Below, one piece after another: positions 33,397 through 41,038 of a DNA stretch of 64,000 nucleotides; position 1 is the first letter of the stretch, and every line of letters starts with the position of its first letter. The DNA is from Brevibacillus reuszeri (GTDB lineage: Bacteria > Bacillota > Bacilli > Brevibacillales > Brevibacillaceae). Under the pieces are notes generated by a model. The model searched no databases. It was not told where the DNA came from and saw nothing but the letters and a program-made list of their open reading frames with translations. The stretch is from NCBI RefSeq assembly GCF_001187725.1, contig NZ_LGIQ01000005.1:761021-825020 (forward strand). The letters run 5' to 3'. Position numbers and translations under genes: made by a program.

Positions 33397-33933
33397 TTGA
33401 ATCCCACTACTCAAAGTATCATTGCAAAATCGTTCGATGAAAATGGAAACTTAATATCTGGCATACATACTTATGATCCAGAAACATTTATTTCTCAATT
33501 CATAAAAGGTTTTCCTGCTTCAGATACTCGCCAGCAAATATTTGATAATTTCTTGGTGTGGTTAAAAAAGCTAATTTTGATTGCTCCACCAAATGCCATT
33601 TGGTTAGACGGTAGTTATTTGACTCAAAAGGTTAATCCAAATGACATTGATTTGATCGCCTTTTATATTCCAGAAGATTTGCCGAATGAAGCAAAGGCGA
33701 AAGAGGTGCAAGCAATGTTTGGTGCCTATGCAAAGCAGTTTAAGTGCGATGCTTATCATTGCTTAACTTTTGATCATTGGCCATCAGAACAGCAGCAGCG
33801 TGTGGATGATACATTAAGGACGCTGCGAACCTACTGGATGGGGCAATTTGGATTCGATAGAAATCGCCATCCTAAAGGACTGGTTGAATTTCTACAGGAT
33901 GATATAATAAAGCTAGGAGGTGAGGGCGCATGA
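33397..33933 (+). CDS. Nucleotidyltransferase-like protein, first gene of an attL-side cassette
   Basis: The 178-residue protein contains WLDGSYLTQKVNPNDIDLIAFY near residues 67-88, which fits the minimal nucleotidyltransferase pattern GS-x(n)-DxD. No other enzymatic domain is visible. Minimal nucleotidyltransferases occur in toxin–antitoxin and defence systems. The start is a TTG at 33397 with AAGGAG ten bases before it. It overlaps the next gene by four bases (ATGA), so both are translated together. The fold call rests on one motif. Position next to attL, outside the lytic modules, suggests expression in the lysogen. Confidence 0.65.
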   Translation: MNPTTQSIIAKSFDENGNLISGIHTYDPETFISQFIKGFPASDTRQQIFDNFLVWLKKLILIAPPNAIWLDGSYLTQKVNPNDIDLIAFYIPEDLPNEAKAKEVQAMFGAYAKQFKCDAYHCLTFDHWPSEQQQRVDDTLRTLRTYWMGQFGFDRNRHPKGLVEFLQDDIIKLGGEGA

Positions 33934-34883
33934 CAAACATTCTAGATTTGTCTTTACGTACGCAAATTTCAGAAACTGAAGCTGTAATTGAAAAGATTAG
34001 CTCAGGTTTATCTGCTCACTTACCTGATTACCTAGTTCAATTTCAAGTAGGCTCGTTGCAAGACAGACTTGCTGATCTGCGTAGTCAGTTAGATGAAGCA
34101 GAAGCAGTTGAGGATAGAGAAGAAATAGAATTGACTTTCCACCCCCCAGGACTACCGTCAGGTCAGATTCCGGTACGGACTTTGACAATTGTACTAGGAG
34201 GACTCCAAACGATAGTAGACAGTATTTCTAATACCCTGTATAACCAGCCCAGCGAACAAGGCAGAATACCAGCAGATTTATTAGAAAGAAATTCGCTCAT
34301 TTTTAAAGAGGCGCGCGCTGGATCATTCAAAGCTATTCTAGATTTACCTCACACTGAGCAGAATTTGGTTGATGATCCGATGCAGACAGAAACGATGGAA
34401 CATCTTTTCTCGTTACTGGACTCGTCTGATAATGTAGATATGTTAGTGGACAAAATATCTGATTTGGGTTTACGGACACTTAAACACTATACTGAGTGGA
34501 CAAAGAATTTGAAGGAACTGGGTACGACAGTCGATGTTGATTGGAGATCTTCCATTAAAGGTTCATCAAGAGTCTCCATTAGTCCTGAAAAGGCCGATAG
34601 AGTATTAGAGGTCCTAACTAATACTACCGATACAAAGCAAACTGACGAAGAAGTGTTGGGGAGATTGACAGGAGCAAATGTAAGGACAAAAACTTTTGAA
34701 ATTTGCACTCCAGATGGTTTGAAAATCTCCGGGAGAATAGCAGCAGACATTCTTTCTTCCGTACCTCAGTATCTCGATAAAAAATGCAAAGCACAATTGT
34801 TTAAAGTTCAGACAATCAATCGCTCTAGTGGCAGAGAAAGAGTTAATTGGACATTAAAAGGGTTGGAACCTCACGAATATTAA
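33930..34883 (+). CDS. Hypothetical partner protein of the nucleotidyltransferase-like gene
   Basis: The 317-residue protein begins MTNILDLSLRTQISETE, has a helical N-terminal 70 residues with charged coiled-coil character, and a C-terminal beta-rich part (ISGRIAADILSS near 271). There is no signal peptide or membrane segment. I do not recognise a family. It overlaps the upstream gene by four bases and ends at a strong terminator, so the two form a closed operon; a regulator, substrate or antitoxin role is possible but unproven. Confidence 0.7.
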   Translation: MTNILDLSLRTQISETEAVIEKISSGLSAHLPDYLVQFQVGSLQDRLADLRSQLDEAEAVEDREEIELTFHPPGLPSGQIPVRTLTIVLGGLQTIVDSISNTLYNQPSEQGRIPADLLERNSLIFKEARAGSFKAILDLPHTEQNLVDDPMQTETMEHLFSLLDSSDNVDMLVDKISDLGLRTLKHYTEWTKNLKELGTTVDVDWRSSIKGSSRVSISPEKADRVLEVLTNTTDTKQTDEEVLGRLTGANVRTKTFEICTPDGLKISGRIAADILSSVPQYLDKKCKAQLFKVQTINRSSGRERVNWTLKGLEPHEY

Positions 34884-34890
34884 TTTGATA

Positions 34891-34916
34891 AAGGAGCGCT
34901 TATAGGCGCTCCTTTT
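34891..34916. terminator. Terminator of the two-gene cassette
   Basis: AAGGAGCGC-TTATAG-GCGCTCCTT is a perfect 9-bp stem, with TTTT at its end. It can also serve the convergent membrane-protein gene. Confidence 0.88.
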
Positions 34917-34986
34917 GGTTTACTCTTTATTAAAATAATATTTATTAACTAACGTGAAAAAAATAAATTTGTCTTTGAACCTTACT

Positions 34987-36225
34987 TCATCCTTTTACGA
35001 ATATAAACGGTTGCCATTTTTCATTAACCTCATCAATCTTCCACGCATCTCCCACCTTTTTTAATTTAAACACAGTGTAACGTACCTGGCTTTTCCAATG
35101 CTCTTGAACCCAGATAGTATCTTCCTCAGGTACAGACATTTCCATCCCGATGTATTCATTTTTAGGTAACCCATTATAATTTTCCAGAACAGCCCATTCT
35201 TTCTTCAGAAGAACAGGAGATATTAAACCCATTTTAAGCTGATAGCACTCAGCCGTTAGTAAAGATAACCATTTCTCTGTGTCTTTTTTTCCTAACACTC
35301 CGTATTCATAAAAGTTATTTACTAATGCTGTCTGCGCTTTAGCGTCATTAGTAATTTGCTGAGTATGGTCATCAGGAAAATATTTCTTTACTTCTTTGAA
35401 TTTTGTAACAGCAAACGTTTCAATTTTACTAATTCTATCCTTAGGGATTTTATCGATACTCTTAGTATCAAGGTTGTAGCCAATAAAGTAATCGTTTGCA
35501 AGGTCTATAGATATGTAATACTCTACATTATTTTTCTGATTATAAACGACTGATATTGAACCTTTACTAGTCCCGTGATTAAATGTGGCGTCTATTCTAT
35601 CTTTTTGAGCGAGGCTACCTTGAATAAAGACGTGTACAGTCAACGCTAAAAGGTTGGTTACAAGAGATATAATAAGAAAGAGGGAGACAATGAGCTTTTC
35701 AAAGTGACGAGTCCGGTTCTTACCATATTCATTATTTATGATAAGTATAGAGATTAAAAACGAAGCAACTCCGAATGAGCCTATGTACTTAATGAAAGAA
35801 GGATTGTTATACAGTCCATAAAGATAAATGCAAAGCATCGGAGCAACAATAAAAAATAATTTAAACCCGTAGTTTAAGTATTTCTTCGAGCGATATGCGT
35901 CAATTGTTCCCCAAAAAGAATTGTTTTGTCTTCTTGGATAATAAAGGAGCACGTAAAAAATAAGGGTAAATATTCCTCCTAGGATGCTTTCGTATAATTT
36001 GTTATGCAAATATGTAATGCCATTTATTAGATAAAGTGAGGAGCTAGCAGGTACGTACTCAAAACCAATGTTCCAGATATTTGATAATTGAGTAAAAGCC
36101 ATTACTGAACCCTGAACGAAAATAAACCCTATATAGTAAGTAACAGCAGCTATTATTGCCGAAAAAGAGATGATTCGTAGCCCGATTTTATTGAAAAGTG
36201 GAGCAAGTACAATTCTACGATTCAT
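34987..36225 (-). CDS. Membrane protein with extracytoplasmic C-terminal domain, unknown function
   Basis: The 412-residue minus-strand protein has about six hydrophobic segments in its first 210 residues (for example IISFSAIIAAVTYYIGFIFV near 18 and LFLIISLVTNLLALTVHVFI near 188) and then about 200 soluble residues that should face outside. The end of that part (VRYTVFKLKKVGDAWKIDEV) looks like the last strands of an NTF2-like fold. The gene is AT-rich. It sits between the attL-side cassette and the repressor and is transcribed with the repressor strand, as lysogenic-conversion or superinfection-exclusion genes often are. I do not recognise the family. Confidence 0.75.
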   Translation of the reverse strand: MNRRIVLAPLFNKIGLRIISFSAIIAAVTYYIGFIFVQGSVMAFTQLSNIWNIGFEYVPASSSLYLINGITYLHNKLYESILGGIFTLIFYVLLYYPRRQNNSFWGTIDAYRSKKYLNYGFKLFFIVAPMLCIYLYGLYNNPSFIKYIGSFGVASFLISILIINNEYGKNRTRHFEKLIVSLFLIISLVTNLLALTVHVFIQGSLAQKDRIDATFNHGTSKGSISVVYNQKNNVEYYISIDLANDYFIGYNLDTKSIDKIPKDRISKIETFAVTKFKEVKKYFPDDHTQQITNDAKAQTALVNNFYEYGVLGKKDTEKWLSLLTAECYQLKMGLISPVLLKKEWAVLENYNGLPKNEYIGMEMSVPEEDTIWVQEHWKSQVRYTVFKLKKVGDAWKIDEVNEKWQPFIFVKG

Positions 36226-36261
36226 TACTGTCCCCCTATAGACATTAGTAATATCACGATG

Positions 36262-36294
36262 AAAAAAGCCCTAATCATTTTTTGGGCTTTTTTT
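36262..36294. terminator. Bidirectional terminator at the end of the repressor gene
   Basis: AAAAAAGCCC pairs with GGGCTTTTTTT around a 12-base loop. The repressor stop codon (36271) lies within it, so the membrane gene downstream needs its own promoter or readthrough. Confidence 0.85.
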
Positions 36295-36798
36295 GATGTC
36301 TTCTGTTATCTCAAAAAGAGATCTAGATCTTGTTGATTTTATGTTGTTTTCTCGCATTTGCCGTTTAATATCCATGAAATGTTTTCTCAATTCCTTTTTT
36401 TCTTCTTCAGAAGCATCTAAGTAACCATCCAAGAAATAGAAGTCATCTGGATCATCGGTCAATTCCTGGAGCAATTCACCTTTTGTAAGAGGTTTAGATA
36501 CTGAGTAAATGGGTTTTGATTCTGCAAGGTCCATATTAAGCGGCATATCATCAGTACGTTTAACATATTGCATCTTCTCCGGATCAAAAGCATATGAAAT
36601 CCCAGTTAAGAGATAGTCAACAGATACGTTAAATATTTCAGCTAGCTGTTTAATGTTATCCAAAGAAGGTTCTCGACGACCTTGCTCATAAAAGCCATAG
36701 GCACTTTCAGAAATGCCTAACTTATCGGCAACGTCTTTTTGCATTAGCTTGTGTTGTTTTCTTAGAGACTTGAGCATACTCGCAATGGTAGAAGTCAT
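36271..36798 (-). CDS. CI-like phage repressor, XRE family
   Basis: The 175-residue protein has an N-terminal HTH_3 domain at about residues 7-62 (LRKQHKLMQKDVADKLGISE followed by YGFYEQGRREPSLDNIKQLA). The C-terminal half is acidic and helical and lacks the Ser/Lys protease dyad of LexA-type repressors, so induction probably works through another factor. GGAGGGGGTG precedes the ATG at 36798; a longer frame upstream lacks a signal. It is divergent from the Cro-like gene and should keep the lytic genes silent. Confidence 0.85.
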   Translation of the reverse strand: MTSTIASMLKSLRKQHKLMQKDVADKLGISESAYGFYEQGRREPSLDNIKQLAEIFNVSVDYLLTGISYAFDPEKMQYVKRTDDMPLNMDLAESKPIYSVSKPLTKGELLQELTDDPDDFYFLDGYLDASEEEKKELRKHFMDIKRQMRENNIKSTRSRSLFEITEDIKKSPKND

Positions 36799-36936
36799 AC
36801 AAACACCCCCTCCGATATTACAATTATACAACGGTCTGTTGGATTCGGAAAGAAAACCAACAAAATGTATGATATTGATTGACATCCTACAGATAGTTGG
36901 GTAAGATAAGACTACAAAACGTTGGGAGGTGGTACT
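36799..36936. promoter_or_regulatory. Divergent lysis–lysogeny control region
   Basis: The rightward promoter is TTGACA at 36879-36884 with TAAGAT at 36902-36907, 17 bp apart. The leftward -10 is TATAAT on the minus strand at 36828-36823. Between them TGTTGG at 36837-36842 and CCAACA at 36857-36862 form an inverted repeat, and AGTTGGG recurs inside the rightward spacer. These are candidate repressor operators. Confidence 0.7.
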
Positions 36937-37188
36937 TTGAAGAAGCGTCTGTTACTCACTCAACTTAGAAAAGAACGTAAATGGTCGCAGAAAAATGTTG
37001 TTGAAAAGATCTATTTACATAGCGGTTTAGTGATATCTGTGAGCTATTACGGAATGATTGAACAAGGAGTAAGGACTCCGAAACTAGAGCTTGCGTTAGC
37101 GATTGCTAGCTTAATCGAAAGAACACCTGATGAAATTTTTTTTGAACAGGAAACCAACAATGTGTTGGGAAATAGAACAACTGCATAA
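36937..37188 (+). CDS. Cro-like XRE-family regulator
   Basis: The 83-residue protein is almost entirely one helix-turn-helix domain (LRKERKWSQKNVVEKIYLHS, then SYYGMIEQGVRTPKLELALA near 38-57). As the first rightward gene facing the repressor it is the likely Cro or antirepressor-type switch partner. The start is a TTG at 36937, six bases after GGAGGT; an upstream in-frame TTG overlaps that signal. Confidence 0.78.
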   Translation: MKKRLLLTQLRKERKWSQKNVVEKIYLHSGLVISVSYYGMIEQGVRTPKLELALAIASLIERTPDEIFFEQETNNVLGNRTTA

Positions 37189-37208
37189 TTGAAAGTAGGT
37201 GAAGCAGC

Positions 37209-37421
37209 ATGAATTCTCTCGGGTCGTCCTCCTATCCGCCCTGCATAAGTAAATTATATGGGGGTGGCGACATGGCGAGACGCAAGAAGACAACGTTGAA
37301 AATTGGGAAGGTCACGTATGGGGAAAGGGATCGTCTGGAAGCGTTCACTGCTGCATTTGCCCCGTACTTCGCCAAAGTTGAACCGAAGCCAGAGTTACAA
37401 AAGAAGGTTGCAAATGAGTAA
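37209..37421 (+). CDS. Small phage early protein, 70 aa
   Basis: This small protein contains a basic segment MARRKKTTLKIGKVTYGERDRLE. I do not recognise a family. The ATG at 37209 has AGGTGA at the right distance. A second start at 37272, after GGGGGTGG, would give 49 residues beginning MARRKK and is equally possible. It belongs to the rightward early operon. Confidence 0.5.
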   Translation: MNSLGSSSYPPCISKLYGGGDMARRKKTTLKIGKVTYGERDRLEAFTAAFAPYFAKVEPKPELQKKVANE

Positions 37422-37521
37422 CGATTCCGGGTTATCCCGGCGTCGATGGACAAGCTGCTCAATAAAAGGATTCCCCCGGAGTAACCGAGGGAGTCGAAAG
37501 ATGAGCACACCTTTATTGTAA
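37414..37521 (+). CDS. Possible 35-aa early peptide
   Basis: ATG at 37414 overlaps the previous stop and has AAGAAGG upstream. The product is Ser/Arg-rich (MSNDSGLSRRRW). Its 3' half overlaps a hairpin and minus-strand promoter described at 37463, so the frame could be accidental. Confidence 0.25.
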   Translation: MSNDSGLSRRRWTSCSIKGFPRSNRGSRKMSTPLL

Positions 37522-37543
37522 AACCAAACTAAATAATTGTCTG
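37463..37543 (-). ncRNA. Short minus-strand transcription unit 1 (candidate antisense sRNA)
   Basis: On the minus strand CAGACA (37543-37538) and TACAAT (37520-37515) are 17 bp apart. About 15 bases after the predicted start comes the hairpin CCCTCGG-TTACT-CCGGGGG, then AATCCTTTT. The predicted RNA is about 45 bases. This is the weakest of four similar units. Confidence 0.4.
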
Positions 37544-37583
37544 TTCCACATTGGAAACTTTTGAAGAAAAAGGATGATTGAAA

Positions 37584-37844
37584 GTGAAATTTGGAGCCAT
37601 TATTCAAGCATGTCGTGAACGGGCTGGATTAAGCCAGGAACAAATGGCTGAAAAGCTAAATCGCTCAAGGAGCTGCATCAGCAAATATGAGAACGACAAA
37701 AAGACGCTCGATGCTGAAACCTTGATGAGATGGGTGGAGGCGACTGGGGCCAAGGATGTAGCGGTTGCTTTCTTTTGCGGAATGGACGGACTGTCAATCA
37801 TGCAGAACGTTATTGGATTGATGTTTACATTTTGGTTGATTTAA
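37584..37844 (+). CDS. XRE-family regulator in early operon
   Basis: The 86-residue protein carries a standard HTH_3 domain (IIQACRERAGLSQEQMAEKL then RSCISKYENDKKTLDAETLM). The C-terminus is hydrophobic (IGLMFTFWLI). The start is probably the GTG at 37584, nine bases after AAGGA; a TTG at 37578 is also in frame. It is the second small XRE protein in the rightward operon, probably tuning early or middle expression. Confidence 0.7.
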   Translation: MKFGAIIQACRERAGLSQEQMAEKLNRSRSCISKYENDKKTLDAETLMRWVEATGAKDVAVAFFCGMDGLSIMQNVIGLMFTFWLI

Positions 37845-37859
37845 GGAGGGACGAGCTCC

Positions 37860-38186
37860 ATGACAGGTAAGCAATATGGATATGTTGTACAGGCACTGGC
37901 TGAGGTTCGACATTTTGGGAAGGTTGATGAATTTAATCGGAGCAAACTGACTGAAACATTGCAAATAGTTCTGAATATCAAACTGTTAAATAGCTTTTTT
38001 GATCGGTTCGATGAAGAACAATTGTATCTAATCGCACAGGCATTGGATGATACAGCTGATCGTCGGCAACACGCATTTGCACACGACACTGAGAATATGC
38101 GCGAGACAGCCAAGCTCATTAGGGACACCAAGGCACGCCGAGAAACTGAATGGATCAATAACCGTTTCAAGGAGGGAATAGCGTGA
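37860..38186 (+). CDS. Hypothetical early phage protein, 108 aa
   Basis: The protein begins MTGKQYGYVVQALAEVRHF, is helical and charged, and has no recognisable catalytic motif. AAGGAGGGAC precedes the ATG. Its stop overlaps the start of the next small gene (GTGA), so it is translationally coupled. The family is not recognised. Confidence 0.7.
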   Translation: MTGKQYGYVVQALAEVRHFGKVDEFNRSKLTETLQIVLNIKLLNSFFDRFDEEQLYLIAQALDDTADRRQHAFAHDTENMRETAKLIRDTKARRETEWINNRFKEGIA

Positions 38187-38311
38187 AGCAGCCATATAGA
38201 CTGACGGCGAATGGCAGGTACGTTGGAGCGTTATGTAAGGGGTGGGAAATTCGCAAATTCCTAGAAAATGAAAAAACCTCTCGCGGGAACGAGAGGCGAC
38301 TTATTGGATAA
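38183..38311 (+). CDS. Small phage protein, 42 aa
   Basis: GTG at 38183 overlaps the previous stop by four bases and has GGAGGG six bases upstream. The product begins MKQPYRLTANGRYVGAL. Its last 14 codons run through the terminator hairpin of the minus-strand unit at 38271, so the C-terminus may have been added when that unit arrived. Function unknown. Confidence 0.5.
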   Translation: MKQPYRLTANGRYVGALCKGWEIRKFLENEKTSRGNERRLIG

Positions 38312-38345
38312 GAGAATCATACCATACTTGAATGAGTGTGGACAA
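38271..38345 (-). ncRNA. Short minus-strand transcription unit 2 (candidate antisense sRNA)
   Basis: On the minus strand TTGTCC (38345-38340) and TATGAT (38321-38316) are 18 bp apart. About 12 bases after the predicted start comes the perfect hairpin CCTCTCG-TTCCCG-CGAGAGG followed by six T. The predicted RNA is about 40 bases, antisense to the end of the 42-aa gene. Confidence 0.6.
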
Positions 38346-38668
38346 GCAGTAACGTGAGGCTTCGGCCCCGCGTGGAGGGTTCAGAGTTCTCCAGTATTAA
38401 ACGGGAGATTGCACAGTCGCTGAGCTTTCCACGGGTGGTCGATATCACCCAATACATAAAGAGGTCCTATGGAGCCGCTATCAGGGCGGCAGTGCTGGCA
38501 GAGTGGGAAGGGCTGTTGGTGGCCTCCAAAAGAAAGAGGGGTGCATTATGCGTATCAAAAATGAAAAAGACCCCGCGTAGCAGCGCGGAGCCTCGAACAT
38601 GTTTATTTACTTGTAGTATATCACAACGGACGAAAGTATTCCAAAAAATTACTGGGAGTACATTGGTT
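38346..38668 (+). other. Segment with uncertain coding content
   Basis: An in-frame extension of the next gene is open from 38336. Its part SSIKREIAQSLSFPRVVDIT to AVLAEWEGLLVASK looks protein-like, but the part over the minus-strand unit at 38564-38644 does not, and no ribosome binding site precedes any early start. It may be an older gene disrupted by that unit. Confidence 0.35.
38564..38644 (-). ncRNA. Short minus-strand transcription unit 3 (candidate antisense sRNA)
   Basis: On the minus strand TTGGAA (38644-38639) and TATACT (38620-38615) are 18 bp apart. After about 20 bases comes the hairpin CCGCG-CTGCTA-CGCGG, then GGTCTTTTT. The predicted RNA is about 45 bases and contains TTCGAGGCTCC at the foot of the stem, as in unit 4. 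Confidence 0.6.
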
Positions 38669-38842
38669 ATGTGCAAATTAGTACGATGGTTTCCGCTTCC
38701 TGATTTGTATGGTGCGATTAACAATCCCGCGTTATTAAAGCGTTATGCGGTAGCGTATATGTACCGGAATTACCCGGATTGGAAACCAAAAACAATACAA
38801 AATTACAGAGTGTTGGCAGAGAGGAGCTGCTCGGATGGCTAG
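38669..38842 (+). CDS. Small phage protein upstream of the replication gene
   Basis: From the ATG at 38669 the product is 57 residues, beginning MCKLVRWFPLPDLYGAINNP and containing YAVAYMYRNYPDWKPKTIQN. It looks like a compact conserved phage protein, but I cannot name it. Its stop overlaps the start of the DnaD-domain gene (ATGGCTAG), showing translational coupling. The frame is open further upstream without start signals. GGGAG lies about ten bases before the ATG. Confidence 0.55.
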   Translation: MCKLVRWFPLPDLYGAINNPALLKRYAVAYMYRNYPDWKPKTIQNYRVLAERSCSDG

Positions 38843-39830
38843 AGCAAGGAACATCAAGCCAAGTTTCTTTAAAAACGAAGACCTATCAGAATTAAGTGCT
38901 CATGCAAGACTACTGTTTGTTGGGCTGTGGTGCCTAGCAGACCGCGAGGGATTTTTGGAAGACCGACCAAAGCGCATCAAAGGCGAATTGTTTCCGTACG
39001 AGAACGTCAATGTTGACGAACAACTACAGGAATTACACCATATGGGTTTTATCTTGAGGTACGAAGTTGACGGAGAACGATTTATCAGCATTCCAAAATT
39101 TGTAGAGCATCAAAATCCACATCACCGTGAGGCGGCAAGTAAAATCCCGAAACCGCGCCAAACAGTTGGTAAGACAGGGGATGACGACCAAGGTAAGGCA
39201 CAGCCCGAGTACAGCCTAGGGCTTTCCTCGGAATTTCCGAGCCAAGGCAATGCCGAGCCTACTGAAAGCCGTGCTGATTCTCTGATTCCTGATTCCCTTA
39301 AACTGATTCCTGATACTCTGATTCCCCCACCACTTAATACTCCAGCTGGGCAAGGGGATCAAAGAGAGGTCATGGTAGTCGGCGGCAGAAACTTGTATGT
39401 TTTCAAAAGTGTTATTGACCAGTACAAGCACTATTTTACCTTTGAACCAAATCTAGCATTAGTGGAGCTGCTTCACAGCTACCTTGATGATGGAATGGAG
39501 ATTGATCTTATCGCGTGGGCAATGCGTGATGCAGCAGAGAAAGGCAAGGTTTGGAACTACGCTAAGGGTACAATCCAAAACCTTTTCGCTAAAGGTGTGA
39601 AGACAGCAGAGCAAGCCGAAAAGGCTGATCAGGAATACCAACAGAAACGGGAGATCGGTTCCTCCGGTAAAGTTGTGAAAATGACAGACAAGCTTCCCCA
39701 AGCCGTTCAATGGCAGATGGAGCAAGAAAAGAACGGTACGCAGTTTGAGCGAGGAAAATCGATTGCTGACGATCCAGAGTTAGCTGCAATGCTTGCAAAT
39801 CTGAATAGCAAAAAGGCTTCTGGCAAGTAA
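38835..39830 (+). CDS. Phage replisome organiser, DnaD-domain protein
   Basis: The 331-residue protein has the two-part layout of Gram-positive phage replication initiators. The N-terminal winged-helix part (IKPSFFKNEDLSELSAHARL then FVGLWCLADREG) recognises the origin; a Ser/Pro/Gln-rich linker with repeated IPDSLKLIPDTLIP follows; the C-terminal DnaD-like helix contains WNYAKGTIQNLFAKGV near 253-268. It would load the host helicase. The phage origin may lie inside the linker-coding stretch at about 39270-39340, as in other such phages, though no iterons were seen. Confidence 0.82.
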   Translation: MARARNIKPSFFKNEDLSELSAHARLLFVGLWCLADREGFLEDRPKRIKGELFPYENVNVDEQLQELHHMGFILRYEVDGERFISIPKFVEHQNPHHREAASKIPKPRQTVGKTGDDDQGKAQPEYSLGLSSEFPSQGNAEPTESRADSLIPDSLKLIPDTLIPPPLNTPAGQGDQREVMVVGGRNLYVFKSVIDQYKHYFTFEPNLALVELLHSYLDDGMEIDLIAWAMRDAAEKGKVWNYAKGTIQNLFAKGVKTAEQAEKADQEYQQKREIGSSGKVVKMTDKLPQAVQWQMEQEKNGTQFERGKSIADDPELAAMLANLNSKKASGK

Positions 39831-39869
39831 TCTCCGCGATCATACCAGTATCTAAAAGGGGTGGTTGAA

Positions 39870-40049
39870 ATGGCGAACGCAACAGGCAAGGGCTCTCGAA
39901 AATCCGCGAAAACGGAGAAATCAGAGTTGACACAAGGACTGGAAAACAAGTCTGGAGCTCCGCAATCTGAGGATTTTATCGAGGTACACGTCAAGTCAGG
40001 AAAGCAAAAGTGGTATCAACTGGCTTGGTGCTATGAAAAAGCTAATTAG
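39870..40049 (+). CDS. Small phage protein, 59 aa
   Basis: The product begins MANATGKGSRKSAKTEKSEL, hydrophilic, and ends with VHVKSGKQKWYQLAWCYEKAN. AAAAGGGGTGG precedes the ATG at 39870; an upstream GTG overlaps this signal. It lies between two replication-region genes. Function unknown. Confidence 0.55.
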   Translation: MANATGKGSRKSAKTEKSELTQGLENKSGAPQSEDFIEVHVKSGKQKWYQLAWCYEKAN

Positions 40050-40085
40050 GTGACTGCATCAAAACAAGGCGAGGAGAGGGATATT

Positions 40086-40766
40086 TTGTTAAACGAGAAC
40101 ATTTTGCGGAAAGTCCGTAAAGCCCTGGCTCTAGCTAGTAACAATCCATCAGAACAAGAAGCGCAATCCGCAATGTTAATGGCGCAGCGTGTTTTGGCAG
40201 AACATGGTTTATCTATACAGGATGTTCAAGAGTCGGAAAACGAGCAGGAAAAGAACGTGATTCATGAACATGCCACTGAGTACGGAAAGACTATTTGGTG
40301 GAAGAAGCGTTTATCTGCGATTGTAGCTGAGAATTTCCGGTGCTTTAGTTACATCAACAAGAGAAGCAACGCATCCCAAATTAGGTTTGTTGGACTTGAT
40401 TCTGATGTATCACTGGCGATTGAAATTTTCAAATTTGCTTGCGAAACAATCCAGTACCATTTATCAAAATACCGACAAGAACTAAAAGAAAGCGGGTACC
40501 GGAAAGTGGAAGTCACATACATGGGCAACGATTACTTGAAGGGTTATCTTCGTGGCCTGGATCAAAAATTCAAAGAACAGGTTGAAAAAAATAACTGGGG
40601 TCTTGTTCTGGTGAAGGATGCACTCGTTGTTCAGGAGCACGAAAGTATGAACCTGAAAAAGAGCAAGCCAACAGGTGCATCCTTTGGCGGCAATAACGGA
40701 GCGTATGAACGCGGGTTTACGGACGGAAAGAGTTTCGATTCGAGCAGAAAAATGATTGCTAACTAG
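40086..40766 (+). CDS. DUF2786 domain protein
   Basis: The first 45 residues (ILRKVRKALALASNNPSEQE, then AQSAMLMAQRVLAEHGLS) match the DUF2786 domain found in many phages. The rest is helical, with a segment YLKGYLRGLDQKFKEQVEKN near 165. The biochemical role is not known; DNA binding or recombination has been guessed from context in other phages. The TTG at 40086 is preferred because GAGGAGAGGG ends five bases upstream; a GTG at 40050 abuts the previous stop. Confidence 0.72.
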   Translation: MLNENILRKVRKALALASNNPSEQEAQSAMLMAQRVLAEHGLSIQDVQESENEQEKNVIHEHATEYGKTIWWKKRLSAIVAENFRCFSYINKRSNASQIRFVGLDSDVSLAIEIFKFACETIQYHLSKYRQELKESGYRKVEVTYMGNDYLKGYLRGLDQKFKEQVEKNNWGLVLVKDALVVQEHESMNLKKSKPTGASFGGNNGAYERGFTDGKSFDSSRKMIAN

Positions 40767-40807
40767 AGATTTAACACAATGCTCATTAAGGAAAGTTGGT
40801 GATTTGC

Positions 40808-40954
40808 TTGTACCTTTCCAATGAAGAGCTAGACATGCTGAAAATTATGATTGATTGCTTAAATGCTCAAGTTGAACTAATCAAAGAAGAGCAGGAGCTT
40901 GTAGAGAAAATCCATCAAAAGGTGCTCAAGGAGAAAGCGAAAAGGGTCACTTAA
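40808..40954 (+). CDS. Small helical phage protein, 48 aa
   Basis: From a TTG at 40808 the product is MYLSNEELDMLKIMIDCLNA followed by a Lys/Glu-rich helix. AAGGAAAG is about 11 bases upstream. An in-frame ATG at 40835 is the alternative start. It looks like a short coiled coil; no family recognised. Confidence 0.45.
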   Translation: MYLSNEELDMLKIMIDCLNAQVELIKEEQELVEKIHQKVLKEKAKRVT

Positions 40955-40963
40955 CAAATTGTG

Positions 40964-41003
40964 TAAAAGGAATAACCCTGCAGCAGCTTCTCCCACAGGG
41001 TTT
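40964..41003 (-). terminator. Terminator for the minus-strand gene at 41039
   Basis: On the minus strand AACCCTG pairs with CAGGGTT (41002-40996 with 40980-40974), followed by ATTCCTTTT. It is moderately strong and correctly placed after the 127-aa gene. Confidence 0.6.
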
Positions 41004-41038
41004 CCATCATTGTAGCTGAAAGAATCCAGCCGAGACAG

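Noticed and set aside
33231..36252. ACATTAGTAAT occurs at the gerE junction (33231-33241) and again at 36242-36252, as if flanking a 3-kb element.
   Set aside because: The sequence after the second copy does not encode the missing GerE end, and phage genes continue on both sides of it. An 11-base AT-rich match can be chance.
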